A DNA stretch of 64,000 bases, from positions 17,433,001 through 17,497,000 of the forward strand of contig CM053806.1 of the NCBI GenBank assembly GCA_028671895.1, given 5' to 3'. The notes under the pieces are model-generated. The model made no database searches, was not told where the DNA came from, and saw nothing but the letters and a program-made list of their open reading frames with translations. A program made the translations under genes and the position numbers. Positions 47,104 through 58,967 of the stretch are shown here, piece by piece (the first letter of the stretch is position 1; the number at the start of each line of letters is the position of its first letter). Source of the stretch: Oenanthe sinensis. Taxonomy: Eukaryota > Streptophyta > Magnoliopsida > Apiales > Apiaceae.

Positions 47104-49377
47104 ATGACAGGTAATTTTGAAATTAAAAAAGACTAATTATTTATCTATTCTGGAAATTCCAAGTCCAGCTCCTACACAGGAGGTCCTCCCCACCTTATCA
47201 GGTCAGACGGAGGGACAACACACCCATAGAAGGGATGTGGACTCTATTAATAGAGTACATGCTACTTCGGTAGTAGAACCTGTTAAGGGTGTCTTTGAGC
47301 AGGTAATGCCTTCATTGGCTTCAGCTGGCATCACGGATTCTTCTACTTTGCCAATCATTGCAGAATCCATAGTGGTGACCACACTGGGTCTCAACCCCCA
47401 ATTCCTGAAAAAGGAGTTCTCCCCACCCAAAGTGGTCCGGTGGAGAGGCAACCTACCCATAGAGGGGATAGGGATTTTAATGCAGGTATAAAAGATCTCA
47501 GCGCAATTATGGAAATGAGTGAAATACTTAACCTTGATGATCTTGTGTTCCCTGACCCTGATTTCCCGAGTGTGAGTGTTGAGGGTCGTGCAAACACAGA
47601 AAAAGTGAGGAGTGAGACACCCACTACCCAAATAATCACCCCACACATTGCACACACTGCACACAGCCAAAGGATTCTAAATCTGGAGGCCCAAGTAACT
47701 GAAATTCACTATTTAATAAGGAAGATCTTGGAGGTGCAGGAGCAGTAGTGAGCGGAAATGAAAGAAATCAAAGATCTGGTTAAACAACTGCTGGCTCAGA
47801 AAGTTCCTATTTCTACTCAATCAACTTCAACAACTCAGATTACTCTGGTCAGAAGGGAGGATAACCCAACTGAGGGAGAGAGGATAGTACAAGAAAAAGT
47901 TGAAGCTGAAATGATATTGAAGTATACAGCTCAGGGCGAGTCAGATATTTTTTATGGACCTGGAGCTAGGCAACTTAAAAAAGGAGAAATATTTGAGCCC
48001 TATGTTCCGCTGAAGATTCCAACAGAGATTGAAATAGAGGAAACTACAAAAGCAGCTGGAATAGATGTTGAAGAGGACTTTGCTGAAGAATATGCCTTTG
48101 ATAATGACTGTCTTCTAGTTGGTGTAGATGAAGTTATTATTCAAGGTATAGATCAAGCTCAAGAACTGATGAAGAGAAAATGAAAGAGAGTGCAGCACGC
48201 AATAGAAAGAAGAAATAGAATCAAGGAAATTGAAGCAAAGGTTGGTCCTGATTGGGATGAAGCAAGGAGTCTGCTGAAGAAAGACAGAGAAGTCCTTGAT
48301 CTCTTCAGAACAATGAGGGAAAGATTTGAAAATATTCATGAATTCTATGTTATGCTATCAGAAGAGATTACAAGCATGTCAGTAAGTGCATCCAAGTACG
48401 GGTGGAAGATGTTCATAAATTCTACAACACTGGGGTCAAAGGTTTTGTCGATAAAGAGTTTTGAAAATATGAATATTGTGGAGCTGTATGTGCTGAAGAG
48501 GAAAGTCATCTTTGGAGGGCATAAAATAAATGAGATACTGAGATATATGATTGAGAAGAAAATTATAGAGATCGGTGTCGAAGCATTTGAGAAGCCTCTG
48601 GTGGTCAAGTACTACAAAGCAACAACACTTCATAACCTAACTTTGTCTGATGAATGTCTGGACTCAAGTCATGCAATGTTCATGCAGTATGTAGAAGGGA
48701 GACTCGAAAGTAAGAAGAATAGAACAGACGAAGATCTAAGAGTTGCTGAGTTGATCTACGCATTCAGGCTGAATAGAGCAATTAAAACTTCTGGAAGATA
48801 TCTAATGGAGACAACCAGATATTACCAAGATCCAGTGTATGTAATAAGAGAGGATGGCACTGAAGTACTTGAAGCAATAAGAGATTATGAACCTTGCATT
48901 CAGAAGGAGCCGAATGGAACAAAATACTTTCTTTTCAAGAAGAATGAAGTGGATAAAAAGAAAGAGCTATCAAAACTAAGGAGAAACAATTCTGACATTA
49001 TTCGAAAAGTCCTTTCAAGGGTAAAGAGATCCACTATCAAGTCATACAAAAAGGCTTTGAGGATGATTAAAGATGTTCTAAGGGAGAAGTTATCAGAAGA
49101 GTCGATGCATGACATTGACAGAGTCAAAGGTTAGCCAAAAAGGATAACAGTGTTCGTGTTTTCAAAGAGACAATCTCTGGCCTTCGAGTCAATCTCCAAG
49201 ACAAACTCAACCGCTTTTCTCACAGAAGTTTTGAAGAAGTTAGAAGAACCACCTCCAGTCAATACTCTTAAAGTGGAAGCTAGAGACATAGTGAAGGCAA
49301 GGTTGGAGCAGAAGGAAGAAGAGCTCAGAAAGCATTACTCTGAAACAAGATCTAAACACAAGCAAGACTCAGTATAA
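47104..49377 (+). pseudogene. Third ORF of element B, N-terminal domain lost, frameshifted
   Basis: It starts MTGNFEIKKD, comparable to the third-ORF start in element A, but stops within a dozen codons. The globular N-terminal domain of A is absent. Pieces at 47117-47491, 47440-47748, 47758-48183, 48190-49134 and 49150-49377 follow in changing frames. The first two contain an imperfect duplication of the segment with (T/P)HRR/GD near 47220 and 47445. The 48190-49134 piece (MQHAIERRNRIKEIEAKVG) is helical and partly resembles the C-terminal region of A (KKWDTAREI against PDWDEARSL), then continues into a charged region not obvious in A. I see no membrane segment or signal peptide. The function is unknown. 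Confidence 0.75.
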
Positions 49378-49570
49378 AGAAGCAGAAGATCATAGAATTA
49401 TATGTTCAGGCTAGAGGAACAAACTTCTATTGTACACAAGAAATCTGGAAAAATAAAATATAATACAGAATGTAATTAATATTATTTATTGTCTTTCTGC
49501 ACTTTACTTTTTCTTGTAAGTATCAGTTAAGTTATACTCTCACAGGATTTACTTGTCGAACTCTAACAAA

Positions 49571-49585
49571 CAAATAGGGGGAGAT
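49571..49585 (+). other. Polypurine tract of element B
   Basis: CAAATAGGGGGAGAT abuts the 3' LTR and is almost identical to the tract of element A. Confidence 0.88.
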
Positions 49586-50900
49586 TGTAAAGCATAATGT
49601 AACGTAGTATGTAATAGTGATAACGATAACTCAACTAAGAAAAAAGACAAATAAATAATACTAAAATACAGCACAGGAATCCAGAAGGACATATAAATAG
49701 AAGGCATACATACATCATTGCAGAACACTCAAGATGTAAAGTTTACTGAACGACAGCGAGAGAAGTTCATTAATATGTTCAGGCCTCAACAACAAATAAG
49801 TGTTCAATAGATTTCAGACTAAAGGCAATGCAATGATTCAAGTACAATTGTCAAAGGGTTTCAGTGATAAGAAGTAATGGAACAGTCCAAAGTTAATCAG
49901 CTGAAACAAAACAGAAATCAAGGGGATTCAATTCAGTGTTAGTCGTTTGTGAACCAGACCAGTGCACTAAGCGTCAGCACAACTAGAAAAGAATTGTCTT
50001 GATTAATCAGAAGAAAATCAGTTGATCAAACCAGAAGAGTGAAATTCAAGTAGTAATTACTACAAGCACTTCAAGTAATATGTTAAGGTAAGTAGTATTG
50101 CATTTGGTGGCTCCTACACTCTTGAAGTACTCTAGAGACGCCACCAGATTTGTAAAGGAGCATCAAACCAAGAATAAAGCTAAGTGGATTCAAGAAGATG
50201 GTTTGTGGCGCCTGCACAAGGGATTGGAGTGCAGGCGCAACAAAACTTGTTGTGGCACCACAAAAGGTTAAGGGAAAGGTTTGTGGCGCCTACACACTGC
50301 ATCTAGTGTGCAGGCGCAACAAAGAAGAATAAGGCACAACAAATCTTGATCAGAAGCATAACTCAAGTAGAATGAAGGTTTGTGGCACCTACACACTACA
50401 TTCAGTGTGTAGGCGCAACAAGAGGTGCTGCATAACTTGTTAGAGGTGCAACAAACTTCTAGAGGCGCAACATACTTCTTTGTGGCACCTACACACCACC
50501 ACCACTCTTGTAGGCACAACAAAGGACTTAAACAATTGTGGAAATCAATTTTCAAAAGTCTATAAATTATATATGGGTGAAAATCAATATGAACAGTAAA
50601 GTATTCATTCATCATCAACAAAAGAGATACAGACGGGAGCTCCATTAAAGACATGCATTTACATCACCCAACTATACTTCTGTTGTAAAATTGATTGAAC
50701 CCATTGAAGCTAATCATTTGATTAGAAGTGTAGCACCTCAGGAATTTAATAATACATTGTTATTTCCCTGAATCTTTATGTTTTATTTACTGCCATTTTA
50801 ATATCTCAAGAACACAAACACTTAATCCGCAATATAACGAAAAATCTACCACATCATATTCAACCCCCCCCCCCCTTCTATGATAATTTTGGACTAAACA
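49586..50900 (+). repeat. 3' LTR of element B
   Basis: Direct copy of 38441-39753. The palindromic GGCGCC/GGCGCAACA array (about 50120-50520) is better preserved here than in the 5' LTR. A run of about twelve C lies near 50864-50875. Confidence 0.95.
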
Positions 50901-50905
50901 TGGTT

Positions 50906-51680
50906 GGTCGGGTAAGGGAAAAATGGGATGTCCGGTGTGTCATGGAAGTGTACAAGGCTTGTAATAAAACATTCCGGTAAATTTTATTTCTATGGCACAA
51001 ATCTAATATTTCTTGACCCAAATAGTCCATTACGCAAAAGAAGTAATGTGGTTAATAGTACTGAAAATAAATTGTGGTGTGGTAATTTGCATGGGGATTA
51101 CTTGAAGGATTTACTGGACATTTTAATCTTTCCACCACCTAGAAAGACTACTGTCAAGTTATGAAGTCCCGACTATGGGGTCGAGCACCTTTATACTCAT
51201 GTCTCATTGTTTTATAAACTACCTTATTGGTCATCACATGCTTTGCGATATTCTATTAATCTCATGCATACGGAAAAAAAGGTGTTTAAAAATATATTTT
51301 TCATCATTGTAAATGCTGCAAAGTCAACGGATCACAAAAAAACCACGATTGGATTGCAAAAACTTTAATGTGTTGCCTCATTTGTGGTATTCGGAAGATG
51401 GCAAGAAACCTAAGGCACCATTCTCTCTTACTAGAAAACAAACAAAAATTTGGCTCAATAGATTACCTCACTAAAACTTCTGGATAGCTATTCTTCAAAT
51501 ATATCTCGTTGTTGTAATATTGATGAGTGCAAATTCTTTGGTTTTAAGTCGCATGATTGTCATATTTTTCTCCAAAAGTTATTGCCTCTTGCACTTTGTG
51601 AGCTTCTAACGGAAACTGTCGTGGATTCCATAACTGCTATTTCAAATTTTTTTCAAGATGTGTGATCATCCGTTCTTGTA
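50906..51680 (+). pseudogene. TNP2-type CACTA transposase, second part
   Basis: Homology resumes directly after the TGGTT duplication (GKGKMGCPVCHGSVQ), matching the cysteine-containing GWS(T/G)KG...CPVC block of TNP2. Later pieces in shifting frames include a RLDCKNFNVLPHLWY segment near 51345-51385 and SSNISRCCNIDECKFFGFKSHDCHI near 51495-51565, then LQKLLPLALCELLTE and ISNFFQDV up to about 51660. Stops and frame changes are numerous. The usual C-terminal end of TNP2 was not recognised. Confidence 0.85.
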
Positions 51681-52270
51681 AGAAAAGACTTGGATATGAC
51701 CATGATGAGGAGATGGGCGATGATGGGACAATCATCAAGATCAAGCGAGTAGGAAAGGAGTGAGCCCCAAAAAGGTATGGTTATAGGTTCAAGGGTCGCT
51801 CCTTCCATTTTTATCTCTCATATCCTTGAGAACTTACTGCACTTCCCCGTGATGACTAACATCCTTCTTTATTTCAGGGCTTGGCGTAGGGGTAATGGCT
51901 TTACAGGAGTATAAACTTTTCGCCGGGTATTGTTTCTGTTACAAGTAAGGGGTTCTAATCATCTTTTTTTGTCTGAATGAACTTGTGATGAATGGTTGTT
52001 AATTGAACTTATAATTATGAATGCTGTTTGGATAATTTGTAGGCAATGTGTAATTTAATTAGGATATGTTTATTGGATGCATTCAGTTAATTATTAATGT
52101 AGTTGGATGATATGTTGGTTTGAATATGACTATTGAGGATGCTTTGGTACTAGCTAGACTGAATGTGGTTTGATTGTTGATGACTTGGAATAGATTGCAG
52201 GGTATGGACTGATATAGCCTGCAGTAGCTGGTTTTTATTTTAATAAACCCGGTAAAACAGATCGACAAAC
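51681..52270 (+). other. CACTA internal region without recognisable gene
   Basis: Non-coding. It contains the acidic-looking stretch GATGAGGAGATGGGCGATGA near 51704 and AT-rich DNA to 52270. A TNPA-like gene would be expected here in an autonomous element; I see none. Confidence 0.5.
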
Positions 52271-52962
52271 ATTAAAATCAACCAATTTTTACCATTTGAG
52301 AACCCAGTAAAACTGACCGGAAGTGATATAACTGTCCACCTAATAATAAAACTGACTGATTTCTTAGATAGTCGGTCAGTTATACCGGTCGGTTTAAGGT
52401 TGTACTGCTAGAAAACCGATCGAAGTGCACATCGGTCAATTTTAATAATGACATTTCAAGGACTCATAACCAACTGATAATCGATCTATTATATCGATCA
52501 GTTTAATGGGGTTCTTCTTGAAAATTGACCGAAGTGCACGTCAGTCGATTTTAATAATGACATTTCAAGGACTCATAACTGACTAACAATCGGTCGGTTT
52601 AATGGGGTTCTGCTAGAAAACCGGCTGAAGTGCGATCAGTCGGTTTTAATAATGGCATTTCAAGGACTCATAATCGACTGGGGTTCGGTCGGTTATGTTC
52701 GAGCATAACCGACCCACCGTCGGTCAGTTTTAAGCGATATGTGGATTCTAGGTAGCACATATGGGGCCATTTTTCACCAGGGATAATGCCTCATAACCGA
52801 TCGATATGTTGGTCGGTTATGACCCTTAAAACCGACCAACTATCATAACCGACTAGGTTAAAATCGACCACACCCATTGGTCAGTTTTAAATCTTAAACC
52901 GACCGAAATCAGTCATAACCGACTAATTTCGACGGTAATTTTTTATCCTTTTTCTTGCAGTG
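52271..52962 (+). repeat. Right subterminal repeat array and terminal repeat of the CACTA element
   Basis: Many copies of (A)ACCGACC(G/A)A and its complement TCGGT(C/T)GGTT in both orientations. A longer unit (AATAATGACATTTCAAGGACTCATAA plus an ACTGAC/CGGTCGG motif) is repeated at about 52443, 52551 and 52648. The terminal repeat lies at 52949-52962. Confidence 0.88.
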
Positions 52963-53573
52963 ATACTTGCTGAGCATTTTTTTGGGTCACTCTTGCTTTT
53001 CATCATACACATTTCTAGGCAAGATGAGAAAATATTAGCCTTTCAGAAAAAGTAGACCAACGAGTCATATCTGTGTATCTCGGAAGAAAAAGTAAGATGC
53101 CTTACGAAGACGTTTTGATCCATAAAGTCAGTAGTTGGACTAAGTTTTATTTATATATTGATATATTATTTATGTTTCTTGGTATAGAATAGTCCTAGCC
53201 GCTGGTATATTTCTTATCGAAGTTATCCTAATAGCTAGTATAAGACTGGTATAAAGAGATTGTTAAAATCAATTATGATATATTGAGGAATTGTTCTAAA
53301 ACTATGAATATTTGAGAAACTTTATGGATGGGGTCACAAGCATGATTTGGTATAATTATTTGAGGTTTATAATAATTGATGTTTGGACTTTGAATTCTTA
53401 TTTCTACAACTATAACCTGAAAGATCTTAGTAAATGGGATCGTAGCTGTAGATTTCAGATATTGACTGACTACAGGTGGTTTAAAATATTATTAAACAAG
53501 TGATTTTATTATATTAAGGATTTTTACGTGACGACCAAATCTCTGACCCCAGATTTAGGGGCGTTACATGATT

Positions 53574-53975
53574 AACGATTTACTACCTATCATGTATTAT
53601 AAAGAAGTCTAGTAATTTGGATTCTTCTCTTTCTTTTAATGACTGTTAGGTATAAAAATCTTGGGTTGAGTTCTCTTTCACAACTCTATTTAATTTTTGA
53701 TTATTGCCATAACGTACGAGTTTTCTGCTGATATATATAATTGTTGTAACTATTCCTTTAATTAAATGGTTGACGTTGTTTTGTGTTGTCATGCCGTTCT
53801 TTTTTCATGCACATATATATTTGTTTCTGATCAATTTGTAATATAATTAATTTGGGATTTAATTGATTTGCCGTTAAAACTGTAAATCCTTTATTTAATT
53901 AGGAGATGGGAAAAGATTTCTTACTATCGATTTTGGAAGTATTAATTTTGACTTTTCAATTTGCGATAAAAGATC
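53574..53975. other. Spacer between the Gypsy-like LTR and element D
   Basis: AT-rich and apparently unique in the window. I see no gene. A short frame from ATGGGAAAAGATTTC near 53907 has no recognisable domain. Confidence 0.45.
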
Positions 53976-53980
53976 TCTGT

Positions 53981-54216
53981 AGTTATAAGATTATAAACAA
54001 TTATCACTAATATTGTACATAAAGAAGATGAAAGAGAAGAAAGATATAGTATTTCTTAATTATATATAGGAACTTACTTGATGTGTGTTTAAAACATTTG
54101 TACAATACATGTATTTATAGGCTCAAGCTCACCGCCTTTGCATTGCTTTTCAACTAAATTTTGATTGAAGGTCGGTTAAGTATATATTAAAATACTTTGA
54201 CAATAATTTTATAACA
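53981..54216 (-). repeat. 3' LTR of element D
   Basis: Aligned to 58968-59203 through AGGAACTTACTT, GTGTGTTTAAAAC and CAAGCTCACCGCCTTTGCAT. The purine tract (minus strand CAATCAAGGGGGG, 54217-54229) follows directly. Confidence 0.88.
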
Positions 54217-54439
54217 CCCCCCTTGATTGTCATATGTGATTATTGAGATTGGATGCCTCGTCAAAATCTTGCAAGAAACAACTCAATGGGATAAAAATCT
54301 TGACGAAAGAAAAAGTTTACATCATCCCCTTGAATAAAATGTTTCATGATTCATTATCTGGATTAGTAATGTAGAGTTGGACTGCCTCATTAAAACCTTG
54401 CAAGAAAAAACCCATTGAGATAAAAACCTTGATGAAGGA

Positions 54440-57400
54440 GAAAGAGTACATTCTCCCCCTGAAAGAAATATCTCACGGTCCATCATATTGATTTAGCAAG
54501 TTCCTTAATCTTCGCATCCTAATATTATATCTCAGCTTTACAAATATTGATGTAGATAATGACTTTTTAAGTAAATATGCCAGATTTTCCATTGAGCAAA
54601 TTTGTTGTATATCAATGTCACCATTTTGTTGGAGCTTGTGAGTATAGAAGAACTTTGACAAGATATACTTTGTTCGATCTCCTTTGATATATGCTTCCTT
54701 CAATTGTTTAATGCAGGTTGGGTTATCTTCATCTGGTTTTCTTTTCTGTGTAGGTTGATTGATGAAATAATATTTCATAATATACTTGAAGATAAATGTT
54801 CCACCTGTATACCTAAACCAAATTTTGTCTTTACAAGATCCTTCCTTTCAAACTCATTTTTTTAAAATAGTTAGCAGCGTTAGTAATATCTATAAAAGTA
54901 TCAAAAAGATTCAAATCATCCGCATATCCCGCAATAATAACAAAACCCATTTCTGACCTTTTAATAAACACACATGAACACACTTGATTATTAATATACC
55001 CATCATTCAATAAATATTCACTAAGTCTGTTGTATCACATGTGACCAGATTGTTTTAAACCATATAAAGATCGTCGTAATTTAATAGAATATATATGTTG
55101 AGCCTTACTTTCATCCAACTATAATCCTTCAAGGTTTTTTATATAAATATCACTATCAAGTGATCTATATAGGTAGGCTATAACAACGTCAATGAGACTT
55201 GTTTCCAAATTTTCCATACAAGCCATACCCATTAGAAAACGAAAGGTAACTTCATCCATTACATGAGAGTATGTTTCCTGCTAATCAAGTCTAGGCCTTT
55301 GAAATAATCCATGGGTTAGTAGCCGGGCTTTATATATATATATATATCATAATTTCATTTCTCTCATTTCATTTTCGTATAAATACCCATCTATTCCCAA
55401 CCGGGACTACACTAGCTAGTGTTTGGATTGCAAGTCCAAATACGTTTCCCTTGCGCAAGGAATCCAGTTCTTCCTAGATTGTAACTTCTCATTTTTGTCA
55501 ATCATCTCTTTTTCGATATTCTTCCACACTTTGTGGTTCAGGATCGGAGTTTATCATAATATCACATACCACAGAAAAAGCATATATTTCATAAATTTCA
55601 ATACTCTCACAATCCAATAAGTTCTCATTATGTACATAACTTATCGAGATCTCAAAGTTTTCAGGTACCTTTCCTTCTATGGAAGCATTTGCCACTTCTG
55701 GAACAATATCTTCTTTTAGAGGTAATACCACTTCTGGGGTATTTATTACATCCACTTCTATGGCTCGAACCTCTTTAGGAGGTAATACCACTTCGAGGGA
55801 ATTTTCCGGAACACATACCACTTCAGGGGCCAGTCCGATGAATTTCCATTTTTGAACCTCTTCAGGAGGTAATACCACTTCAGGGATATTTTCCAGAACA
55901 CGTGCCACTTCAGGGGCATGTCCAATCAATTTTTGCTTTCGTGGTGCAATATCTTTTACACCAACAGGTCTACCACGCTTTTAGCATGGTTTTGAGTCAC
56001 CAATCAATTCTTCAGGATTTGATTTTTTGTTTAAGGATTTAACCCTCGCTGGAGCATTAACATCAGGTATATATGATTTCATAATACATTTAGAATCATA
56101 AAAAACATATGGCATTTGATTAGCAATATTTGGCATATGAATAATTTTTTTGAACCTCAATTTCATATTAATTAGTACGTGGATCAATAGAATTAAATCA
56201 TGATGTATTCCATGACAATTCAGAATTTAATTTAAGAAAAATATTATCTCCCCTTGATGAAGTGAACAAAGACTCGTCAAAATGAAAGTCAACATATCGA
56301 GCAATAAAAACATCAGCCATTAATGATTCAATGTACCTTATAATAGATGGTGAACAAAACTAACATATATACCTCATCTTCTTAGTGTTCCCATTTTAGT
56401 TCTTTGTGGTGGTCAAATTGGGACATATACAGTATAACCAAAAATCTTAACATGGGAGATATCGAATATTTGACAAAAAACTAATTGATGGGGGGGTTCT
56501 TTATGATAAGCGGATGGTCTAACACTTTTTATATTCGTAGCCTGAAGTATAATATAACCCCAAATAAAATAGGTAACTTACTTCTAAGAAGTAAAGGACG
56601 TGCAATAAGTTGAATTCTCTTAATCAAAGACTCCGCTAAATCATTTTGTGCATGCACGTGAGCAACTAGGTGTTCGATTGAGAATGCTACTGACATACAA
56701 TAATTATTGAAAGTTGAAGATGTAATTCGGCAGCATTATCTAGACAAATTGATTTAATGGGAGAATCAGGGAATTGAGCTCGTAATTTGACTATTTGAGC
56801 AAGTAATTTTGTAAAGGCAGTATTTCAGGTTGACAGTAGACAAACATGTGACAACCTAGTTAAAGCATCAATTAAAACCATGAAATATCTAAAAGGACTG
56901 GAAGATGGATGAATAGGGCCACAAATATCTCCTTGAATTCTTTCTAAGAAATTCAGATATTCATTCTGAAGTTTAAAAAGAGATGGTCGTATAATCAATT
57001 TTCCCATAGAACATGCTGAACAAGGAAGTTCATCACGTGATATGATCTTTTAATTTCAAAGAGAATGTCCCATAGAATTTTCAATAATATGACGCATCAT
57101 AGACACTCCTGGATGACCTAGTCTTTCATGACAAAGGATAAGAGATTTTGGATTTATAATTTTGAGAATATTGATAGTATGAGATTTAACAACTTTAATC
57201 TTTATAGCATATAGCCCAGTAGAGATTGAGGGTAATTTTTCTAAGATTTACTTATAGCCTGAGCTAGTTGAAGTAATAAGAAGATATTCCTTTTCATTTT
57301 CGTTAGTGGTTTCAATATGAAGACCATTAAGACTAATATCCTTAAAACTCAGAAGATTTCTAGTAGATTTACTAGTATAAAGGGCATTAGGTATATGAAT

Positions 57401-57700
57401 TTGTGTTTCATTTGGTAGAAGAAAACTATTTTTCCGAGACCTTCTATTATGTTTGATGTACCCAAAATCGTCCACACATATGAATCGGTTTTAGTCAACT
57501 ATGAGAAATATTTCGAATTTTGTAGAATTGTGTGAGTGATCGAATAGTTAATAATGCAAATATCTTCTATATTACACTGTATATATGAAAATAAACAACA
57601 TTTTCATTAAAACAAAATATATACTTGAAATAAAAACATAGAAATTATTACATATGAAAGAAACACATAAAAGTAATTACCTAGGTCGTAATACCCGTGT
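54440..57700 (-). pseudogene. pol of element D, broken
   Basis: Minus-strand pieces in order: a post-protease segment with ALYTSKSTRNLLSFKDI (about 57370-57420); a pre-integrase region; integrase start QGDICGPIHPSSSPFRYFMV (about 56865-56925); later integrase fragments; a linker with repeats of PEVV(L/C)(P/V) (55500-55929); reverse transcriptase YGLKQSGHMWYNRL and the catalytic GYADDLN (about 54910-55080); and the RNase H end KYILSKFFYTHKLQ to YNIRMRRLRNLL (54473-54778). Frame changes and stops occur between nearly every domain. The early reverse transcriptase region appears shortened. The linker repeat is unusual for the family. Confidence 0.85.
55660..55925 (-). repeat. PEVV-type short repeats in the linker of element D
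   Basis: About six copies of a motif translating as PEV(V/A) followed by LPP(E/K)E or a variant, spaced 20-40 codons. At DNA level, GGTAATACCACTTC(T/A/G)GGG recurs at about 55720, 55783 and 55868. A local expansion between integrase and reverse transcriptase. Confidence 0.7.
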
Positions 57701-58620
57701 CTGTTATATTTAAGGGTTTGTCAGTTCCTATTGCATCATTGACTAAATTATGGTTATAATTAACAAAGTTGGTCTCTGCCATTTTTCTTTTAAGTCTTTT
57801 AGATGATTGATACAAGTCAAAAAAATGTTTTGGCGTTCGACAAGTGCGAACCAATGTCTTTTAGCCCTACATTTATGACACACATCTCTAGCATCTTATT
57901 CTTGTGATACATTCCTTTTATTCGACATTTCAGGTTGCCACCTCAGATTGTCAGAGTTGTTATAACCATCATGCTTCCACTTTAGTTGGCCAGAATTATT
58001 TTAATTTTGAAACCGTGAACTCATCCTCCTCCATGCCTTTCTCACGTTCATTCTTCAAGAATGACGTGTTATGCACTTCAAGTAACTGGGCAGAGCTTGT
58101 AGGACGTTTCTGATGATTTCTTAGCAACAACTCATTATTGTTTTTAGCCACAAGAAGGAGAGCTACCAATTCACTATATTTCTAAAAATTGCATTCTCTG
58201 TACTGTTGCGCTAGTATCATAGTGTTGGGTGAAAAGTTGAGAGAGTCTTTCAATCATCTTAGCATCAGTAATTTTCTCACCACATAGAAATTAGTTTTGA
58301 ACTTATTTTAAATAACATTGAATTATATTCCATAACAAGTTTTTTGGTGATCAAATCTATCTTTGAGATTATTCCAAAAAGTGAGTGAATTTTTAATTAT
58401 TGGATATTTTGATTTTAAATATTCGTGGATATGATGATGCCTAAGAAATATAATAGCTTTTACATTTTATTCGATAGTTGGGGTTTTTTCAGGCTTAGTA
58501 ATATTTTTTAATCCGTTTATACTAAGATCTAATTCTGCATCGAGCACCCATGACAGATAATTATTACCGGACACATCTAGTACAACAAACTCTAATTTTG
58601 CAAGATTTGCTATTCTGGTA
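57701..58620 (-). pseudogene. gag of element D, broken
   Basis: Minus-strand fragments match Ale-type gag: AIIFLRHHHIHEYLKSKYP with TFWNNLKDRFDHQK near 58345-58470, and KYSELVALLLVAKNNNELLLRNHQKRPTSSA near 58090-58190. A Gly/Arg-rich stretch and a degenerate zinc knuckle follow near 57850-57900. Several stops and indels are present. It lies directly after the primer site, as expected. Confidence 0.8.
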
Positions 58621-58950
58621 AATATTTAAAACGTGATATAATATATTAAATCAATATTTAAATAATTAATAAAACATGTATAATAATATAATATAAACTA
58701 GTACAAAAGTTATAATGGCATAGCCGACTATTGAACTTTTAAAATAGTTTTGTACAAAAGTTACAACGGCATAGCCGGCCATTAAACTTTTGAATATAAT
58801 TGATGGCAGGGTCATCTTTATAGTAATACTTGACGGCAGAACCATCTTTATAGTAATAGTTAATAAAAATTAATATATAAGTGCAAAGTAAAATAAAGCA
58901 AATAAGATTTAATCATACTTCCTTCTTTAAACAAGCTTCAGTTGGATAGA

Positions 58951-58967
58951 GAGTCGTGTTGATAACG
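58951..58967 (-). other. Primer-binding site of element D
   Basis: On the minus strand CGTTATCAACACGACTC directly follows the 5' LTR. It differs from the site used by A, B and C and fits the ACGTTATCAGCACGA type of Ale/Retrofit elements. Confidence 0.75.

Larger units (their letters stand above)
38441..50900 (+). mobile_element. Sirevirus-type Copia retrotransposon B, decayed
   Basis: A 12,460-bp plus-strand element with LTRs 38441-39753 and 49586-50900 and a perfect duplication TGGTT (38436-38440 and 50901-50905). Order: LTR, primer site, gag, pol, hairpin-rich gap, third ORF, AGGGGGAGAT tract, LTR. Gag, pol and the LTR 3' end resemble element A but the two are different families. Gag, pol and the third ORF each contain several stops or frameshifts. 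About seven differences occur in the first 150 bp of the two LTRs, so it is clearly older than A. It split the CACTA transposase exactly at a GGT-TGG codon pair. Confidence 0.95.
36528..52962 (+). mobile_element. CACTA (En/Spm-type) DNA transposon, defective, interrupted by element B
   Basis: Terminal inverted repeats are CACTACAAGGAAAA at the left and, inverted, CACTGCAAGAAAAA at the right. The flanking 3-bp duplication ATA is exact (36525-36527 and 52963-52965). Without element B it is about 3.97 kb. It carries a broken TNP2-type transposase and dense subterminal repeats of the CCGACCGA family at both ends. No TNPA-like second gene is visible, and the transposase lacks its C-terminal part, so it is non-autonomous. 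Confidence 0.93.
34900..53568. mobile_element. Probable Ty3/Gypsy LTR, interrupted by the CACTA element
   Basis: The outer parts are about 34900-36527 and 52963-53568. Removing the CACTA element brings TGATTTATATA and CTTGCTGAGCATTTTT together, a junction I associate with LTRs of plant chromovirus-type Gypsy elements. The right end, GACCCCAGATTTAGGGGCGTTACA, is also typical of such an LTR terminus and ends CA at 53568. A 5-bp repeat of TGATT (53569-53573) at the left end was not convincingly found. No gag-pol or primer site is seen, so this is a solo or truncated LTR. The strand is left open. Confidence 0.5.
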
